Assembly (NCBI GenBank): GCA_903902745.1
Contig: CAIUWA010000014.1
Span: forward strand, 1-64,000
DNA from: an uncultured Opitutia bacterium
Lineage (GTDB): Bacteria > Verrucomicrobiota > Verrucomicrobiia > Opitutales > Opitutaceae
Direction: 5' to 3'
DNA: 64,000 nt
Shown: positions 17,748-26,936 of the stretch, in pieces
Position numbering within the stretch: position 1 is the stretch's first letter
How the letters are laid out: each line of letters begins with the position of its first letter
Notes under the pieces: generated by a model
The model's database searches: none
What the model was told of the DNA's origin: nothing
What the model saw: the letters and a program-made list of their open reading frames with translations, nothing else
Translations under genes and position numbers: made by a program

Positions 17748-20700
17748 ATGGTCCTTTCCGACCTTTCCATCAAGCGGCCGGTCGTCTGCCTCGTCGCCTC
17801 CATCATCATCGTGCTGGTGGGCTATCTGGCGTTCCTCGACCTGCCGGTCCGCGAGTATCCCGAGGTTGATTCGCCGGTCATCTCGATCTCCACAAACTAC
17901 CCCGGGGCGTCTGCCGAGGTGGTGGAATCCCGCATCACCGAGATCCTTGAGAAGGAAGTATCGGCGATCGACGGCATCCACATCATCCGCTCGTCCTCGA
18001 GCGAGGAGTCCTCGAACATCACCCTCGAGTTCAATGTGGACCGCAACATTGACGAGGCCGCCAACGACGTGCGCGACAAGGTTGGCCGGGTGCGGGGCCG
18101 CCTGCCGGTGGAGGTGGATGACTCCCGGATCGTGAAGGCGGATCCGGACGCCCAGCCGATCATCAGCCTTTCCTTCAATTCCGACCGCCACAGCCGGCTG
18201 GAACTCACCGAAATGGTGGAGCGCTTTGCGGTCCAGCGCGTGCAGACGGTGCCGGGCGTCGCCTCGGCGTCGGTCAACGGGGCGCGGTTCGCCATCCGCA
18301 TCTGGGTCAGCTCGGACCGGCTCGCCGCCTATGGCCTGACGGTGACGGACATCGACCGGGCGCTGCGGGCGCAGAACGTCGACGTGCCCAGCGGACGGAT
18401 TGAATCCGTGACGCGCGAGTTTCCCGTGCGCCTGAAGGGCCGGATCGATGAAGCGCCCGAGTTCGAGAAGATCGTGGTCGCGACCCGCGGGGGCTACCAG
18501 GTGAAGCTGAGTGACGTCGCGCGGGTTGAGCTGGGCGCCGACGACTATCGGAATTTCAATTATTTCAACGGCCGTCCCAACGTCGGCCTGCAGGTGCTGC
18601 GCCAGTCGCGCTCCAACCTCCTCGATGTGGCCAACGGCGTGAAGGCCCAGATTCCCCTGATCCAAGCCGATCTGCCCGAAGGCGTGCGGGTGGACATCGC
18701 GTCGGACAGCAGCCTGTTTGTCGAGCGCTCGGTCAGCGAGGTGAAGCGCACGCTGTGGGAGGCGTCGATCCTGGTCATCCTGATGATTTTCATTTTTCTC
18801 CGCGACTGGCGGGCGACGGTGATCCCGCTGCTGGCGATCCCGGTGTCGATCATCGGTTCGTTTGCGATCATGAGCGTCCTCGGATTCACGATCAACAACC
18901 TGACCCTGCTGGCCCTGGTGCTTGCGATCGGTCTCGTGGTGGATGACGCCATCGTGATGTTGGAGAACATTTATCGCCGGGTGGAACTGGGCGAGGAGCC
19001 AATCCATGCCGCCATCTTTGGCGCCCGGCAGGTGGCCTTTGCGATCATTGCGACGACGCTGACCCTGGCGGCGGTCTTTCTGCCGGTGGCGTTTCAAAAG
19101 GGCCAGACGGGCCGGCTGTTTTATGAGTTCGGCGTGACCCTGGCCGTCTCCGTGCTCGTTTCCGCCTTTGTCGCGCTCACGCTCACCCCGATGCTGTGCT
19201 CGCGGATGCTGCGGCTGAAGATCGTCGACGGCCACACCCAGCACGGCTGGTTCTACCGGGTCAGCGAGCCCTTCTTTCTCTGGCTGAACCGCAGCTACGG
19301 CTGGCTGCTGCGCGGGGCCCTCCAGGTCCGCGCCCTGGTGCTCCTGGTGGCCCTCCTTTTTGCCTGCGCCGGTCCCTGGCTGTACACGAAACTGCAACGT
19401 GAACTGACCCCGCTGGAGGACCGCGGCACGTTCAACGCCAACTTTACGCCGCCCGATGGATCCACCCCCGAGTACAACGCCGTCTATTCGCGGCAGATGG
19501 AGCAAATGCTGCTCGCGCTGCCGGAGATCGAACGCACCTCCCACCGCACGGGCGATGGCCGGGGGATGATCACGGCCACGTTGAAGCCGTGGGAGCAGCG
19601 CACGCGCAAGACGCAGGCCATCGTGCAGGAAATGCAGGACAAGTTTGCCGGCATCACCGGTGGACAGGCCGTCGCCAACCCGGTGCGCGGATTGGGCGGC
19701 GGCGGTGGTGGCGGCGGGCGCGGTGGTGGCGGTGGCAGTGGCGCGCAACTCGTCCTCCAGGGCAGCGATTTCGACCGGCTCCAGGAGTTGGGCAACGAGG
19801 TCCTCGGCATCATGGCGGATAACAGCGCCATGTTCACGCGGCCGCGCGTGAGCCCGTCACCGACCAAGCCGCAGCTCGATCTTCGCATTGACCGGGCCAA
19901 GGCCGCCGACATGCGCGTCTCGATCGCCGACGTGGCGTCCACGCTCGAAACGCTGCTGGGTGGGCGGCGCCTGTCGCAGTTCCAGCGCGGCAACCAGCAA
20001 TACGATGTGATCCTGCAGACGGACGGGGTCAACCGGGCCACGCCGTCCGATCTCGGGCGCCTCTACGTCAAGTCGAGCGACGGCGCCATGGTCCAGCTCA
20101 GCAACCTGGTCAGCTACACCGAGTCCGTGGTGCCCACGGGATTTCCGCACTTCAACCGCCTGCGTTCCGTGACCGTTTCGGGCCAGATCAGCGGGAGCTA
20201 CACCATTGGCGATGCGATTGATTATCTTTCCCCCCGCGTCCGCGAGATCATGCCGGCGGGCTACACGTTCACGTGGGACGGGGAGGGCCGGCAATTTGTC
20301 GAGAGCACGAGCGACACCTCCATGCTCTTCGGGCTCGCGCTGCTGTTCACGTTTTTGATCCTGGCGGCGCAATTTGAATCGTGGATCCACCCGATCACGA
20401 TTTTCACCGGCGTCGTCCTCGCGGTCTCCGGCGGCCTGATTGTGCTTTACTGCACGCGGTGGTGGGGACCGGCCATGACGGACAATCTTTTTGCCCAGTT
20501 CGGGGTGATTATGTTGATCGGCATGGTGGCCAAGAACGGCATCCTCATCGTCGAGTTTGCCAATCAGCTCCAGGTGGACGGCAAGAACGCCTTTGATGCC
20601 GCCTACATGTCGGCCACCATTCGATTCCGGCCGATCCTCATGACCTCCATTGCGACCGTGCTGGGGGCCGTGCCGATCGCCTTCGCCACCGGTGCCGGTG

Positions 20701-20912
20701 CGGAATCGCGCAATCCGATGGGCATCGTGGTCGTGGGTGGGCTGACGATTGCGACCTTTCTGACGCTGTTCGTGGTTCCGATCGTTTACATCCTGATGGA
20801 CCGCATGTGCATGAAGTTCACCGGCAAATCGAGCGCCCACGGCCTGATCAAGGCGGAGCAGATCGAGCGCGAAACCCAGGCGGGCGAATCTGTGCCGGCG
20901 CCGGCGCATTGA
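17748..20912 (+). CDS. RND-family efflux transporter, HAE type (AcrB/MexB-like)
   Basis: This 1054-residue inner-membrane pump would drive proton-coupled export of hydrophobic or amphiphilic compounds with the adaptor upstream. It starts LSDLSIKRPVVCLVASIIIV with REYPEVDSPVISISTNYPGAS, as HAE-RND pumps do. TM4 has the proton-relay pair in LVLAIGLVVDDAIVMLENIY, and the second half has MLIGMVAKNGILIVEFANQL. Twelve membrane segments and two large periplasmic loops are visible. Residues about 645-667 in the second periplasmic loop are a glycine run (GLGGGGGGGGRGGGGGSGA) not usual for the family. The natural substrate is unknown. Confidence 0.95.
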   Translation: MVLSDLSIKRPVVCLVASIIIVLVGYLAFLDLPVREYPEVDSPVISISTNYPGASAEVVESRITEILEKEVSAIDGIHIIRSSSSEESSNITLEFNVDRNIDEAANDVRDKVGRVRGRLPVEVDDSRIVKADPDAQPIISLSFNSDRHSRLELTEMVERFAVQRVQTVPGVASASVNGARFAIRIWVSSDRLAAYGLTVTDIDRALRAQNVDVPSGRIESVTREFPVRLKGRIDEAPEFEKIVVATRGGYQVKLSDVARVELGADDYRNFNYFNGRPNVGLQVLRQSRSNLLDVANGVKAQIPLIQADLPEGVRVDIASDSSLFVERSVSEVKRTLWEASILVILMIFIFLRDWRATVIPLLAIPVSIIGSFAIMSVLGFTINNLTLLALVLAIGLVVDDAIVMLENIYRRVELGEEPIHAAIFGARQVAFAIIATTLTLAAVFLPVAFQKGQTGRLFYEFGVTLAVSVLVSAFVALTLTPMLCSRMLRLKIVDGHTQHGWFYRVSEPFFLWLNRSYGWLLRGALQVRALVLLVALLFACAGPWLYTKLQRELTPLEDRGTFNANFTPPDGSTPEYNAVYSRQMEQMLLALPEIERTSHRTGDGRGMITATLKPWEQRTRKTQAIVQEMQDKFAGITGGQAVANPVRGLGGGGGGGGRGGGGGSGAQLVLQGSDFDRLQELGNEVLGIMADNSAMFTRPRVSPSPTKPQLDLRIDRAKAADMRVSIADVASTLETLLGGRRLSQFQRGNQQYDVILQTDGVNRATPSDLGRLYVKSSDGAMVQLSNLVSYTESVVPTGFPHFNRLRSVTVSGQISGSYTIGDAIDYLSPRVREIMPAGYTFTWDGEGRQFVESTSDTSMLFGLALLFTFLILAAQFESWIHPITIFTGVVLAVSGGLIVLYCTRWWGPAMTDNLFAQFGVIMLIGMVAKNGILIVEFANQLQVDGKNAFDAAYMSATIRFRPILMTSIATVLGAVPIAFATGAGAESRNPMGIVVVGGLTIATFLTLFVVPIVYILMDRMCMKFTGKSSAHGLIKAEQIERETQAGESVPAPAH

Positions 20913-20943
20913 GCGGGGCGAATGCTGCGGAGTGTGGATTGCC

Positions 20944-21063
20944 CCGGTAGGGCGCGGACTCCGCTCCGCGCCGGGAAAATCCACAGAGTTGACACGGAGC
21001 CTTTGGCTCGTTGCCAAACGCCGTCCTTTGGCCCGGCGCGGAGCGGAGTCCGCGCCCTACCGG
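20944..21063. repeat. Perfect 32-bp inverted repeat between convergent genes
   Basis: The 32 bases at 20944-20975 are the exact reverse complement of 21032-21063 (core ggcgcggactccgctccgcg). The 56-base loop holds a smaller hairpin (ttggc...gccaa, about 21003-21017). It lies between the 3' ends of the RND pump and typA and could act as a two-way terminator or form a cruciform. It lacks a T tract, so ordinary rho-independent termination is not indicated. Confidence 0.9.
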
Positions 21064-21135
21064 TGGGCCTGATTACAGGCTGTCCCGGGTGGCCGCGGCT
21101 TGAGTTCGCGGCCTCCCCGGCGACGACTGCAATCC

Positions 21136-22953
<1,818 letters not shown>

Positions 22954-23110
22954 GCGCGGGACGTGATATGTAAGTTGGAAAAAGAGTCCCAACGTGCGCG
23001 GCACGTATGCCGAAGGCAAGGCCGAAGGCGGCCGAGTGGTGCCTGGCCGAGCGGACCAAGGATTGACCCACCCTGCGGCCCGCCTCATCCTGAATGGGTC
23101 GATTTGCCAG

Positions 23111-23503
23111 ATGAGAATCGCCTTACCCCTCGTTTGTTTCTCGTTTCTTATTTCGGGCTGCATGAGCAGCCGGGCTGAGCAGCAGACTTTGCGGAAACTT
23201 TTGGCTGATTACCAATCGATCGAGAAAGGCATGACGGAAGAAGCGGTCGTGGCTCGATTGGGCGCGCCGTACAAGGCGGATAACACGGAACCTTTTATGC
23301 TCCATTGGCACCAGCCTGCAACTTTGGATCCGATGTCCGGCCAATATGCAGCACTGGACGTGAGCTTCGATGGCGATGGCCGCGTGCTGGAAGCCAATTT
23401 TCAGGTGATGAAAAATATCCGCTACAAGGCTGATCCCAACATGTCCGCACCTTCCGATCCAAGGCCGAATAATCCTCTGACCATCCCCATCGGGGGGCCG
23501 TAA
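23111..23503 (+). CDS. Small lipoprotein, SmpA/OmlA (BamE)-like fold
   Basis: The 130-residue product has a lipoprotein signal (MRIALPLVCFSFLISGC). YQSIEKGMTEEAVVARLGAPYKAD follows, then a strand LDVSFDGDGRVLEANF. The G-M-t-x-x-x-V-x-x-x-L-G-x-P motif with a following beta-sheet is characteristic of the SmpA/OmlA fold found in BamE and related envelope proteins. A true BamE role in the outer-membrane assembly complex is not shown. ATG 23111 is chosen over an upstream in-frame start at 22994 because it begins the signal peptide. Confidence 0.65.
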   Translation: MRIALPLVCFSFLISGCMSSRAEQQTLRKLLADYQSIEKGMTEEAVVARLGAPYKADNTEPFMLHWHQPATLDPMSGQYAALDVSFDGDGRVLEANFQVMKNIRYKADPNMSAPSDPRPNNPLTIPIGGP

Positions 23504-23523
23504 CTGCAGGCCACCCGGAAATT

Positions 23524-23593
23524 TGTAGCGGCGATCTATTAGGTCGTCGAACCCGGCCTGGTTAGCTTAGCACTCAGACCAGGTTGGCCGGGT
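23524..23593. repeat. Degraded repeat arm plus imperfect hairpin
   Basis: tgtagcggcgatctattagg at 23524 resembles one arm of the gtagcggcggtc repeats. It is followed by cccggcctggt (23552-23562) facing accaggttggccggg (23579-23593), an imperfect hairpin. It sits in the 219-base gap between the lipoprotein gene and the methyltransferase gene and may terminate the former. No other feature is visible in the gap. Confidence 0.45.
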
Positions 23594-23722
23594 TAGTTGT
23601 GGTTCGTTTCGGAAGAGAGGTCCCGATCCGGTCCTTTTGGCTCGGCTTGAACTGGAAGCTTGCCAGCTTGGCGGTCGCCAGTTCCGACCGTGGCAAACCA
23701 CCTAAGACGACTCCGCGAAGCA

Positions 23723-24466
23723 ATGCTCGGCTGCAATGTCGCTGCACTTGCTCATTTGGTCCGCTTGAAACCAAGGCAATTTCTCCATGCCTGCCGCAGG
23801 GCCCTCCGGGCATCCGGCGCGGTCGCCAGCGATGAATTGGTGGCGATACCGGAAGTCCCGCTGGGGAAAATTCTCGGCCATCGTCAGCCGGCCATCCGGA
23901 TGTCGGTCATGGCATACCAGGACGGCATGCTTCCGAGTGAACACGCGATGGCTCTGCTCTCCATTCTTGCCGCGGAGAATCCAGCAGAAGTACTCGAGAT
24001 CGGCACCTTCATGGGGCATACGACGCGGCAGATGGCTGAGACCCTGCCGGCCGCTATCATCCATACGGTGGATTTGCCGGAGAAGTTTATCGCCCAGGGT
24101 CAGCCGGAGCAGGACCTGCCGAAGGATGACTTTCATCTCATCAACTGCCGCAGCGTCGGCCGGGAGTTCAAGGGGCATCCTGCCGCCAGTCGCATCAGGC
24201 AACATTTCGGCGACACGGCCCAGTGGGACTTTCGCGAAGCGGGGCAGCCCGCGGTATTTTTCATCGATGGCTCGCACACCTACGAATACTGCAAGAACGA
24301 TTCCGAGAAATGCCTTGAGCTGGGTGGCGGCCGCGGCGTGTTTCTCTGGCACGACTGCGATGATTATCATCCCGGAATCGTGACCTTCCTCGCTGAGTGG
24401 CGCCGTCAAGGCCGGGATATCCAGCGAATCGCAGGTACCTCGCTCGCTTATTGGAAAGGCATCTGA
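23723..24466 (+). CDS. Class I SAM-dependent methyltransferase-like protein
   Basis: The product has 247 residues. It contains a SAM-binding type motif I (VLEIGTFMGHTTRQMAETL, about residues 92-110), an acidic end of strand 2 (IHTVDLPE) and a later VFFIDGSHTYEYCKND with a hydrophobic FLWHDCDDYHPGI. This pattern matches the Methyltransf_24 type often found near glycan or cell-surface genes. The substrate is unknown. ATG 23723 is the first good start; a TTG at 23660 would add 21 residues. It stands alone and converges on the esterase gene. Confidence 0.7.
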   Translation: MLGCNVAALAHLVRLKPRQFLHACRRALRASGAVASDELVAIPEVPLGKILGHRQPAIRMSVMAYQDGMLPSEHAMALLSILAAENPAEVLEIGTFMGHTTRQMAETLPAAIIHTVDLPEKFIAQGQPEQDLPKDDFHLINCRSVGREFKGHPAASRIRQHFGDTAQWDFREAGQPAVFFIDGSHTYEYCKNDSEKCLELGGGRGVFLWHDCDDYHPGIVTFLAEWRRQGRDIQRIAGTSLAYWKGI

Positions 24467-24575
24467 GGCCGCGCCTGAGTTTCCTTTGGCAAGGCGCGCC
24501 GATTTGCGCGCCGAGCATGGGTGGCGTTTTGTCGATTCGAATACCGGAGCGATCGACGCAAAAAACGCGAACAGA

Positions 24576-24600
24576 GGGAAATAAACTTTCCCTATTTTTC
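24576..24600 (+). terminator. Probable terminator after the methyltransferase gene
   Basis: A 6-bp stem (gggaaa with tttccc, 5-base loop) is followed by tatttttc on the plus strand, 110 bases beyond the methyltransferase stop. A stronger 7-bp G+C hairpin without a T tract lies upstream at 24494-24513. Confidence 0.5.
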
Positions 24601-24634
24601 GGCTCGCCGAACGGATCGTCCAGCCAGCCTCGTC

Positions 24635-25543
24635 CTACGGCAGAAACTTCCGCTCACGCAACCAGTAGAGGCATTCCTCCGCCCAGGGCGGCGCCTCCTT
24701 GCCGGGGCGGCCGAGGCCGAGGCCGTGGGAGCCCTTTTCGTAGATGTGCAGGGAGAAGGGCACGCCGGCCTTGCGCAGGGCGGAGGCGAACATCAGGGAG
24801 TTTTCCACGGGCACGGTCTTGTCCTCGACCGTGGCCCAGATGAAGCAGGGCGGCGTCTGGGCCGTGACTTGGAGCTCGGCGGACATGTCCTTGAGCAATT
24901 CGGGCGAGGGATTGGCGCCAAGCAGCTGGTTGCGCGAGCCGGCGTGGGCGAACTCGCCCATGGTGATCACCGCGTAGCAGAGAACCGCCACATCGGGGCG
25001 CGAGCTTTCGCGTTCGATCAGATCGGCGGCGTCGGGTTTTCCCGCATCGAAATGGGTGGCCAGCGTGGCGGCGAGGTGGCCGCCGGCCGATGAGCCGATC
25101 ACACCCACGCGGGCGGGATCGAGACCGTCGCGCTTCGCAAAGGACCGCAGCATCCGCAGGCCGCGCGCGACATCCTGCAGCATCGCGGGGTGGCGGTAGC
25201 CGGCTGAGCCGAGGCGGTACTGGAGCACGTAGGCGGTGACGCCGTGGGCGGCGAGCCACTCGGCGTAGGCGGCGCCCTCATGGGGGGCGAGGGAGGAATA
25301 ACCGCCGCCGGGCAGCACCAGCATGGAGGCGCCGTTGCGCTTGGCGGGATCAGGAAGAAAGGCGGTCAGTGTGGGCTTGTCCTGCGGGCGTTCACCAAGT
25401 GAGCCGGGCGTGCCCTGCGGCCAGAGCGGAATGGAAGGGGGAGCGGCGGGAGCGGGGGCATCGGCGGCAGACATGAGATGGGAAATGACAAAGGCGGTGC
25501 CGAAGGCGAGCAACCGGCGGAGAAGACGATGGGGGTGGTTCAT
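24635..25543 (-). CDS. Exported alpha/beta-hydrolase, acetyl-esterase-like
   Basis: The 302-residue protein has a signal peptide (RRLLAFGTAFVISHLMSAADA). An alpha/beta-hydrolase fold follows, with oxyanion-hole region LVLPGGGYSSLAPHEG and nucleophile elbow VGVIGSSAGGHLAATLA. The acid lies in ATVEDKTVPVENS and the His in YEKGSHGLGLG. This arrangement is typical of acetyl-xylan or acetyl-pectin esterases and carboxylesterases acting on plant polysaccharide. ATG 25543 is preferred over a GTG one codon earlier. The true substrate cannot be deduced. Confidence 0.85.
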   Translation of the reverse strand: MNHPHRLLRRLLAFGTAFVISHLMSAADAPAPAAPPSIPLWPQGTPGSLGERPQDKPTLTAFLPDPAKRNGASMLVLPGGGYSSLAPHEGAAYAEWLAAHGVTAYVLQYRLGSAGYRHPAMLQDVARGLRMLRSFAKRDGLDPARVGVIGSSAGGHLAATLATHFDAGKPDAADLIERESSRPDVAVLCYAVITMGEFAHAGSRNQLLGANPSPELLKDMSAELQVTAQTPPCFIWATVEDKTVPVENSLMFASALRKAGVPFSLHIYEKGSHGLGLGRPGKEAPPWAEECLYWLRERKFLP

Positions 25544-25623
25544 CACTGGCGATTAGAACCGTGTTTGGCCGCTGGGCGAGTTCGGAAAACAATCGTGGCA
25601 CGGGTTTGTGCGAAGCGTCGGAA

Positions 25624-25747
25624 TTTTTTGCCACAAAAAGGCACGAAATGACACGATAAGAAACCGGTCGGACGAAGCCCAGGCCGCCCGGATCTCAAAG
25701 GCCTTGCCGTTTTTCGTGTCATTTTGTGCCTTTTCGTGGCCAAAAAA
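25624..25747. repeat. Intergenic imperfect palindrome, ggcacgaaatgacac type
   Basis: Arm 25624-25658 (ttttttgccacaaaaaggca, then cgaaatgacacg) faces arm 25711-25747, whose complement reads ttttttggccacgaaaaggc then acaaaatgacacg. It belongs to the same layout class as 2554, 26799, 38823 and 50067. It lies just left of the predicted noncoding RNA terminator. Confidence 0.75.
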
Positions 25748-25777
25748 TCCGAGGATTGTTGGCGAGCGCTGCCGCCA

Positions 25778-25816
25778 GAAAACAATAAGGCCCCGGAGCC
25801 TTGCGGCTCCGGGGCC
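25778..25816 (-). terminator. Strong terminator of the candidate noncoding RNA
   Basis: On the minus strand ggccccggagcc pairs perfectly with ggctccggggcc (12 bp) across a GCAA tetraloop and is followed by ttattgttttc. No protein gene on the minus strand ends nearby; the next minus-strand gene (the esterase) starts further on, at 25543. The terminator therefore implies a separate transcript. Confidence 0.85.
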
Positions 25817-26664
25817 AAATTTGGGGGTGGGTGTTCGTCACGCACTCTTTCCCGATGGCACACTGTTGGACGCGCTCGCTTTCGCGGGCCGTGTGCTCCC
25901 CGACGCCACTCTCCGCGGCATGCGGATGTTTCGGTCTCATGGCGGGACCGTTCCGACCGTTTCCGGCTGGAATCTTTTGAGTGAGGTCTCTTCGCCCGGT
26001 TCGGACGCCCCCTGCCGGGTGCGGCTCGCCGGACGTGGTGCTGACACGCCTGCAATTTCTAACACTTCGCGTCGGCACCGTTGCCACGGGGACGGCCCCG
26101 GCTTTTGGCCGGACGTTGGCCCCGCGTTACGGGTCTTACCTCTTAACTCGCAGGTTGCATTCGCTTTTGCAGTGGGGTGACGCGTTTTTTCACGCCGCCC
26201 CGATTGAGGAGGTTGACGGACTTTGCCAGGTCCGCTCACTCCCCGCCGCTGCGTTTCCTTTGCGCGCCCCGCTCGTGAGAGCCGGGCCTTTTGGCGGGGT
26301 GGGCCCGCCGGGAAACGCAACTGCGTTCTGGTCTGCACAGTAGCAACCGTAACCCTCTGGGTAACTGTGTCGGTGCGCGGGTCGAAACGGCCCGCGGACC
26401 TGACTCGGCTCATGCGCGGTTTCTGATTCGCGCCTTGCCGCTCAGCTCCTGATTCGTGGATGAACTGACCGGACACGACTCCGGCCAGAGGAGCTGGTGA
26501 TATCTGCCTGCCGTGTTCCGCTTGCGCGGAATCGGAGGGGAGGGTGGCACCAGCTGCCACCAACCTTTCCCCGGTCGCCCGGGATTATCCCAGTCGTGCT
26601 CTCGGCGGGTTTTTCAGGCCGCCGCACTACGACTGTTCTATCAAGGAACGTGATAGACCGTGCG
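25778..26664 (-). ncRNA. Candidate large structured noncoding RNA (about 0.9 kb)
   Basis: This stretch has no protein gene with recognisable domains on either strand. Read on the minus strand it is a chain of hairpins. The best, with plus-strand arm coordinates, are 26637-26643/26651-26657 (7 bp), 26591-26597/26629-26635 (7 bp) enclosing 26603-26608/26619-26624, 26570-26574/26579-26583, 26543-26549/26555-26561 (7 bp), 26516-26521/26526-26531, 26469-26473/26480-26484, 26336-26341/26364-26369, 26174-26177/26198-26201 with an inner stem, 26098-26102/26108-26112 and 25858-25863/25891-25896 enclosing a small hairpin. Five loops are GNRA on the minus strand: GCGA at 26575, GCAA at 26522, GAAA at 25960, GAAA at 25880, GCAA at 25801. 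A promoter-like element precedes it and a strong terminator ends it. RNase P and tmRNA core motifs were looked for and not seen. Function is unknown; the exact 5' end is a guess. Confidence 0.6.
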
Positions 26665-26670
26665 CGCGGA

Positions 26671-26701
26671 ATTAGAAATGTGAAGACAGAGTTCTTCACA
26701 A
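26671..26701 (-). promoter_or_regulatory. Promoter-like element with dyad upstream of the noncoding RNA
   Basis: On the minus strand TTGTGA (26701-26696) and TTCTAAT (26677-26671) are separated by 18 bases, matching -35 and -10 elements moderately well. The spacer holds an 8-bp dyad, tgtgaaga at 26679-26686 and tcttcaca at 26693-26700, separated by 6 bases. That is a plausible operator. Confidence 0.45.
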
Positions 26702-26798
26702 CTTTTTCGCGTCGAAAGCTGTGAGTAACTTGGGAGCAATCTGGCTCACCGGATATTCACTGGGCCGGCAGTCCGGCTATGACTGAATACTCAGCAGG

Positions 26799-26877
26799 TT
26801 TTTTGCCACGGATGGCACAGATGTCACGGATTCTGACCTCTGCTATCTGTGTCCATCGGTGTAATCTGTCGCTAAAT
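26799..26877. repeat. Intergenic imperfect palindrome, gccacggatggcacagat type
   Basis: Arm 26799-26832 begins ttttttgccacggatggcac. The facing arm, about 26845-26877, begins atctgtgtccatcggtgtaa. It shares vocabulary with the copy at 50067-50145. It lies between the noncoding RNA promoter and hrpB. The remaining 26702-26936 shows no gene. Confidence 0.75.
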
Positions 26878-26936
26878 CTGGGATGGTCGCGTGCTTGCAA
26901 GATGTCCTGCGTCTCGTGTTGGCTCCGCCTCCGTCC

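Noticed and set aside
24494-24513. Terminator after the methyltransferase gene at the ggcgcgc/gcgcgcc hairpin
   Set aside because: There is no T tract on either strand; the weaker hairpin at 24576-24600 with a T tract is the better candidate.
25937-26563. A 208-codon minus-strand frame, and 190- and 120-codon plus-strand frames, in the esterase-hrpB gap
   Set aside because: The frames are Arg/Pro/Gly-rich, have no domain motifs and cross the hairpin series and GNRA loops; they look like chance open frames in G+C-rich RNA-coding DNA.
25778-26664. RNase P RNA or tmRNA as identity of the structured RNA
   Set aside because: The conserved GAGGAAAGTCC core of RNase P and a tmRNA acceptor end with tag frame ending in LAA were not found on either strand.
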